Shown piece after piece: positions 62,039 to 64,000 of a DNA stretch of 64,000 nt. The DNA is from Arthrobacter sp. SLBN-100 (GTDB lineage: Bacteria; Actinomycetota; Actinomycetes; Actinomycetales; Micrococcaceae). Numbering within the stretch: the stretch's first letter is position 1; each line of letters starts with the position of its first letter. The stretch lies in contig NZ_VFMY01000002.1 of NCBI RefSeq assembly GCF_006715305.1, positions 261,901 through 325,900 of the forward strand, given 5' to 3'. Position numbers and translations under genes: made by a program. The notes under the pieces are model-generated. The model ran no database searches and was not told the origin of the DNA. It saw only the letters and a program-made list of their open reading frames with translations.

Positions 62039-64000
62039 ATGAGCGAAAACACCATCACGTGGTCTGAGGACGGCGGCATCGTCACCCTCTGCTTTAACGA
62101 TCCCACGCAGTCCGTCAACACGATGAGCGAGAACTACCTCGCGTCGATGAACGCGGTCCTCAATCGCCTGGAAACAGAGCGTGAACAGTTGGTCGGCGTA
62201 ATACTGACCTCCGCCAAGAAATCGTTCTTCGCGGGCGGCGATCTCCGGGAACTCTTCGCCGCGCGCATCGAAGAAGCGGAGGTGCTAACTGATTTCACGG
62301 CGCACGCCAAGTCACAGCTGCGTCGGCTGGAGACGCTCGGGATTCCCGTGGTCGCGGCAATCAACGGCAGTGCATTAGGCGGCGGGCTTGAACTTGCGTT
62401 AGCGGCACACCACCGCATTTGCCTCAACGATCCCCGCGTTCGATTGGGGCTCCCTGAGGTGACGCTTGGCCTTCTACCCGGTGGTGGCGGTGTCGTGCGC
62501 TCCGTCAGACTCCTCGGACTCGACACCGCACTCGATAAACTCCTGCTTACCGGCAAGACATATACGCCCGGGCAGGCACAAGAACTCGGGCTCGTGCATG
62601 AGCTGGTAAACACCCCCGAAGAGTTGGCCGTCCACGCCAAGACCTGGATCATCACTCACCCCGGCTCTCGACAGCCCTGGGATGACGGTTCCCCCATTCC
62701 CGGTGGTACCGCCTATGATCCGGCCGTCGAGGCAACCCTCGCCATACGCACAGCGGCTCTGCGGGCCCAGCACAAAGGTGCCCCCATGCCGGCGCCGGCG
62801 GCGATCCTTTCCGCGGCCGTGGAGGGGACCCAAGTCGATTTCGAGAGCGCTTCCGCGATCGAAACTCGGTATTTTGTCGAACTCGCCACCGGTCAAGTCT
62901 CAAAGAACATCATTCAGGGCACCTATTTCGACCGTCGCACAGTTGCAACCGGTGCAAGTCGACCCGCCGGTTACCCCACCCGCACGACCAGTTCAATCGC
63001 GGTAATCGGCGCAGGCCTGATGGGGGCCGGCATCGCACTGTCCGCCGCGCTGGCAGATATCGACGTCATACTCAAAGATGTCGACCTGGCATCGGCAATA
63101 CGTGGGAAAAATTACGCGGAACGCTACCTCGCCAAAGAAGTCGCCCGCGGCAAGCGGACCGAGGACCAAGCACAAGCCGTCCTCACGAGAATCCGAGTCA
63201 CCGAAAAAATCGATGATCTGGCTGCCGTCGATGTCCTGATCGAGGCGGTATTCGAGAACCCGGACCTGAAAAAGGCCGTATTCAGTGACGTGGCACGCGT
63301 GCTGACTGCAGACACGCTCGTCTGCACCAACACCTCGACTCTTCCGATCAGCGGCCTCGCTCACGCCGTCGACAGGCCCGAAGACTTCATCGGCCTGCAT
63401 TTCTTCTCTCCCGTGGAGCGCATGGAGCTCGTGGAAATCATCGTCGGCGAGCAGACCAGCGAGGCCAGCCTCGCGCGAGCCTTCGACCTCGTCCGGCAAT
63501 TCGGTAAGACACCCATCGTCGTCGGCGATGGACGGGGTTTCTTCACAAGCCGCGTGATCCTCAACCGACTGCTTGAGGCGGCGGCAATGGTCGGAGAGGG
63601 CATCTCCCCCGCATCCATCGAACAGGCTTCGGTGCAAGCAGGCTACCCACTGGGCACCCTTGCACTTCTAGACGAGCTGACGCTCACGCTGCCCTACGGC
63701 ATATACGAGCAGTTCCGTGAGGAAGCGCGATCGACGGGGAAGGGCATGCCCGTTCATCCAGGAGCGGCTGTTCTCGCCACCATGATTGAGGACAAGAACC
63801 GCCCAAGTCGCTCCGCTGGAAGCGGCTTTTATGAGTACCACGACGGTCGACGCCACGGACTCTGGGCAGGACTCGAAGATGCGTTCGGCCCCTCTGCTCC
63901 GCCAGAAGATCTGGGCGAGTTGCGCGAACGCCTGCTGTTCTCCGAGGCACTGGACACAGCGCGATGCCTCGAAAGCGGTCTCCTGCGCTCCACCGCGACG
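62039..64000 (+). CDS. Multifunctional beta-oxidation protein (enoyl-CoA hydratase/3-hydroxyacyl-CoA dehydrogenase), 3' end outside window
   Basis: An open frame of 654 codons from ATG 62039 (GAGGA upstream) to the right edge. Residues about 1-200: crotonase domain with FFAGGDLREL, AINGSALGGGLELALAAHH and GLPEVTLGLLPGGGGVVR, both glutamates present. About 320-500: dehydrogenase with the NAD motif IAVIGAGLMGAGIALSAAL, NTSTLPISGLAHAV and GLHFFSPVERMELVEII. About 505-650: C-terminal dehydrogenase repeats. FadB/FadJ-like proteins are about 700-730 aa, so about 60 residues are outside. With the thiolase it completes beta-oxidation for the acyl-CoA made by the 2-oxo acid dehydrogenase pathway. Confidence 0.88.
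   Translation, partial: MSENTITWSEDGGIVTLCFNDPTQSVNTMSENYLASMNAVLNRLETEREQLVGVILTSAKKSFFAGGDLRELFAARIEEAEVLTDFTAHAKSQLRRLETLGIPVVAAINGSALGGGLELALAAHHRICLNDPRVRLGLPEVTLGLLPGGGGVVRSVRLLGLDTALDKLLLTGKTYTPGQAQELGLVHELVNTPEELAVHAKTWIITHPGSRQPWDDGSPIPGGTAYDPAVEATLAIRTAALRAQHKGAPMPAPAAILSAAVEGTQVDFESASAIETRYFVELATGQVSKNIIQGTYFDRRTVATGASRPAGYPTRTTSSIAVIGAGLMGAGIALSAALADIDVILKDVDLASAIRGKNYAERYLAKEVARGKRTEDQAQAVLTRIRVTEKIDDLAAVDVLIEAVFENPDLKKAVFSDVARVLTADTLVCTNTSTLPISGLAHAVDRPEDFIGLHFFSPVERMELVEIIVGEQTSEASLARAFDLVRQFGKTPIVVGDGRGFFTSRVILNRLLEAAAMVGEGISPASIEQASVQAGYPLGTLALLDELTLTLPYGIYEQFREEARSTGKGMPVHPGAAVLATMIEDKNRPSRSAGSGFYEYHDGRRHGLWAGLEDAFGPSAPPEDLGELRERLLFSEALDTARCLESGLLRSTAT

Noticed and set aside
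1..64000. CRISPR arrays, tRNA or rRNA genes
   Set aside because: Reading through the window I saw no regularly spaced direct repeats and no cloverleaf or rRNA-like stretches; a covariance search was not possible.

Overview
The window reads as a decayed, mosaic catabolic plasmid (or plasmid-like accessory region) of a GC-rich actinomycete. An Arthrobacter/Paenarthrobacter-like host is the best guess. The basis is the plasmid-type centromere-binding ParB at the left edge, broken ParA and plasmid-protein pieces beside it, actinobacterial-style mycofactocin genes, and many catabolic genes of the kind shared between Arthrobacter and Rhodococcus plasmids. The taxonomic call is inference from protein character; no search was run.

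Layout. 1-2.1 kb: plasmid maintenance (parB running off the left edge, a perfect palindrome, fragments of parA and a pRiA4b ORF-3-like gene). 2.1-7.4 kb: a mycofactocin-type SDR with a stop at codon 2, a VOC protein, a 5'-truncated mftF and an intact mftG. 7.4-10.6 kb: debris (IS256 transposase, acetyl-CoA synthetase, resolvase, panB with a frameshift and a deleted active-site segment). 11.0-16.3 kb: methylcitrate cycle operon (GntR regulator, prpD, prpB, prpC), a small gene and panD. 16.6-17.3 kb: internally deleted pntB. 17.7-28.8 kb: a likely single regulon of etfB, etfA, a membrane cytochrome b, an isobutyryl-CoA dehydrogenase-like gene, 3-hydroxyisobutyryl-CoA hydrolase, mmsB, two enoyl-CoA hydratases, an aldehyde dehydrogenase and a CoA-transferase, ended by a MarR repressor. 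The same operator-like palindrome lies before etfB, before the dehydrogenase and before marR. 29.2-31.2 kb: a second MarR, a chimeric fragment and a luciferase-like monooxygenase.

31.2-64 kb is a second catabolic world, rich in remnants. Its core is a minus-strand operon (47.6 to 38.0 kb): SDR, 2Fe-2S ferredoxin, two extradiol-type VOC dioxygenases, a complete E1alpha/E1beta/E2/E3 2-oxo acid dehydrogenase, a beta-lactamase-fold hydrolase and a broken fumarylacetoacetate-hydrolase-family gene. Around it lie an FAD-dependent dehydrogenase, a PucR-MarR regulator pair, a VOC protein divergent from an epoxide-hydrolase-like enzyme and a zinc alcohol dehydrogenase, a SnoaL-like protein, and thiolase plus a multifunctional beta-oxidation protein that runs off the right edge. 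Many of these genes also occur as second or third truncated copies (SnoaL, FAD dehydrogenase, E1beta, ADH, hydrolase, SDR, PucR, VOC), so the cluster appears to have been duplicated and then eroded by insertion sequences (IS256, IS21, IS1182/IS5-like remnants).

Working model (inference). The right half would cleave an aromatic or alicyclic substrate to a 2-oxo acid, turn that into an acyl-CoA with its own dehydrogenase complex, and shorten it by beta-oxidation. The left half would carry isobutyrate-type branched acyl groups to propionyl-CoA and on through the methylcitrate cycle, with electrons leaving through ETF and a membrane cytochrome b. No tRNA, rRNA or CRISPR array was recognised.
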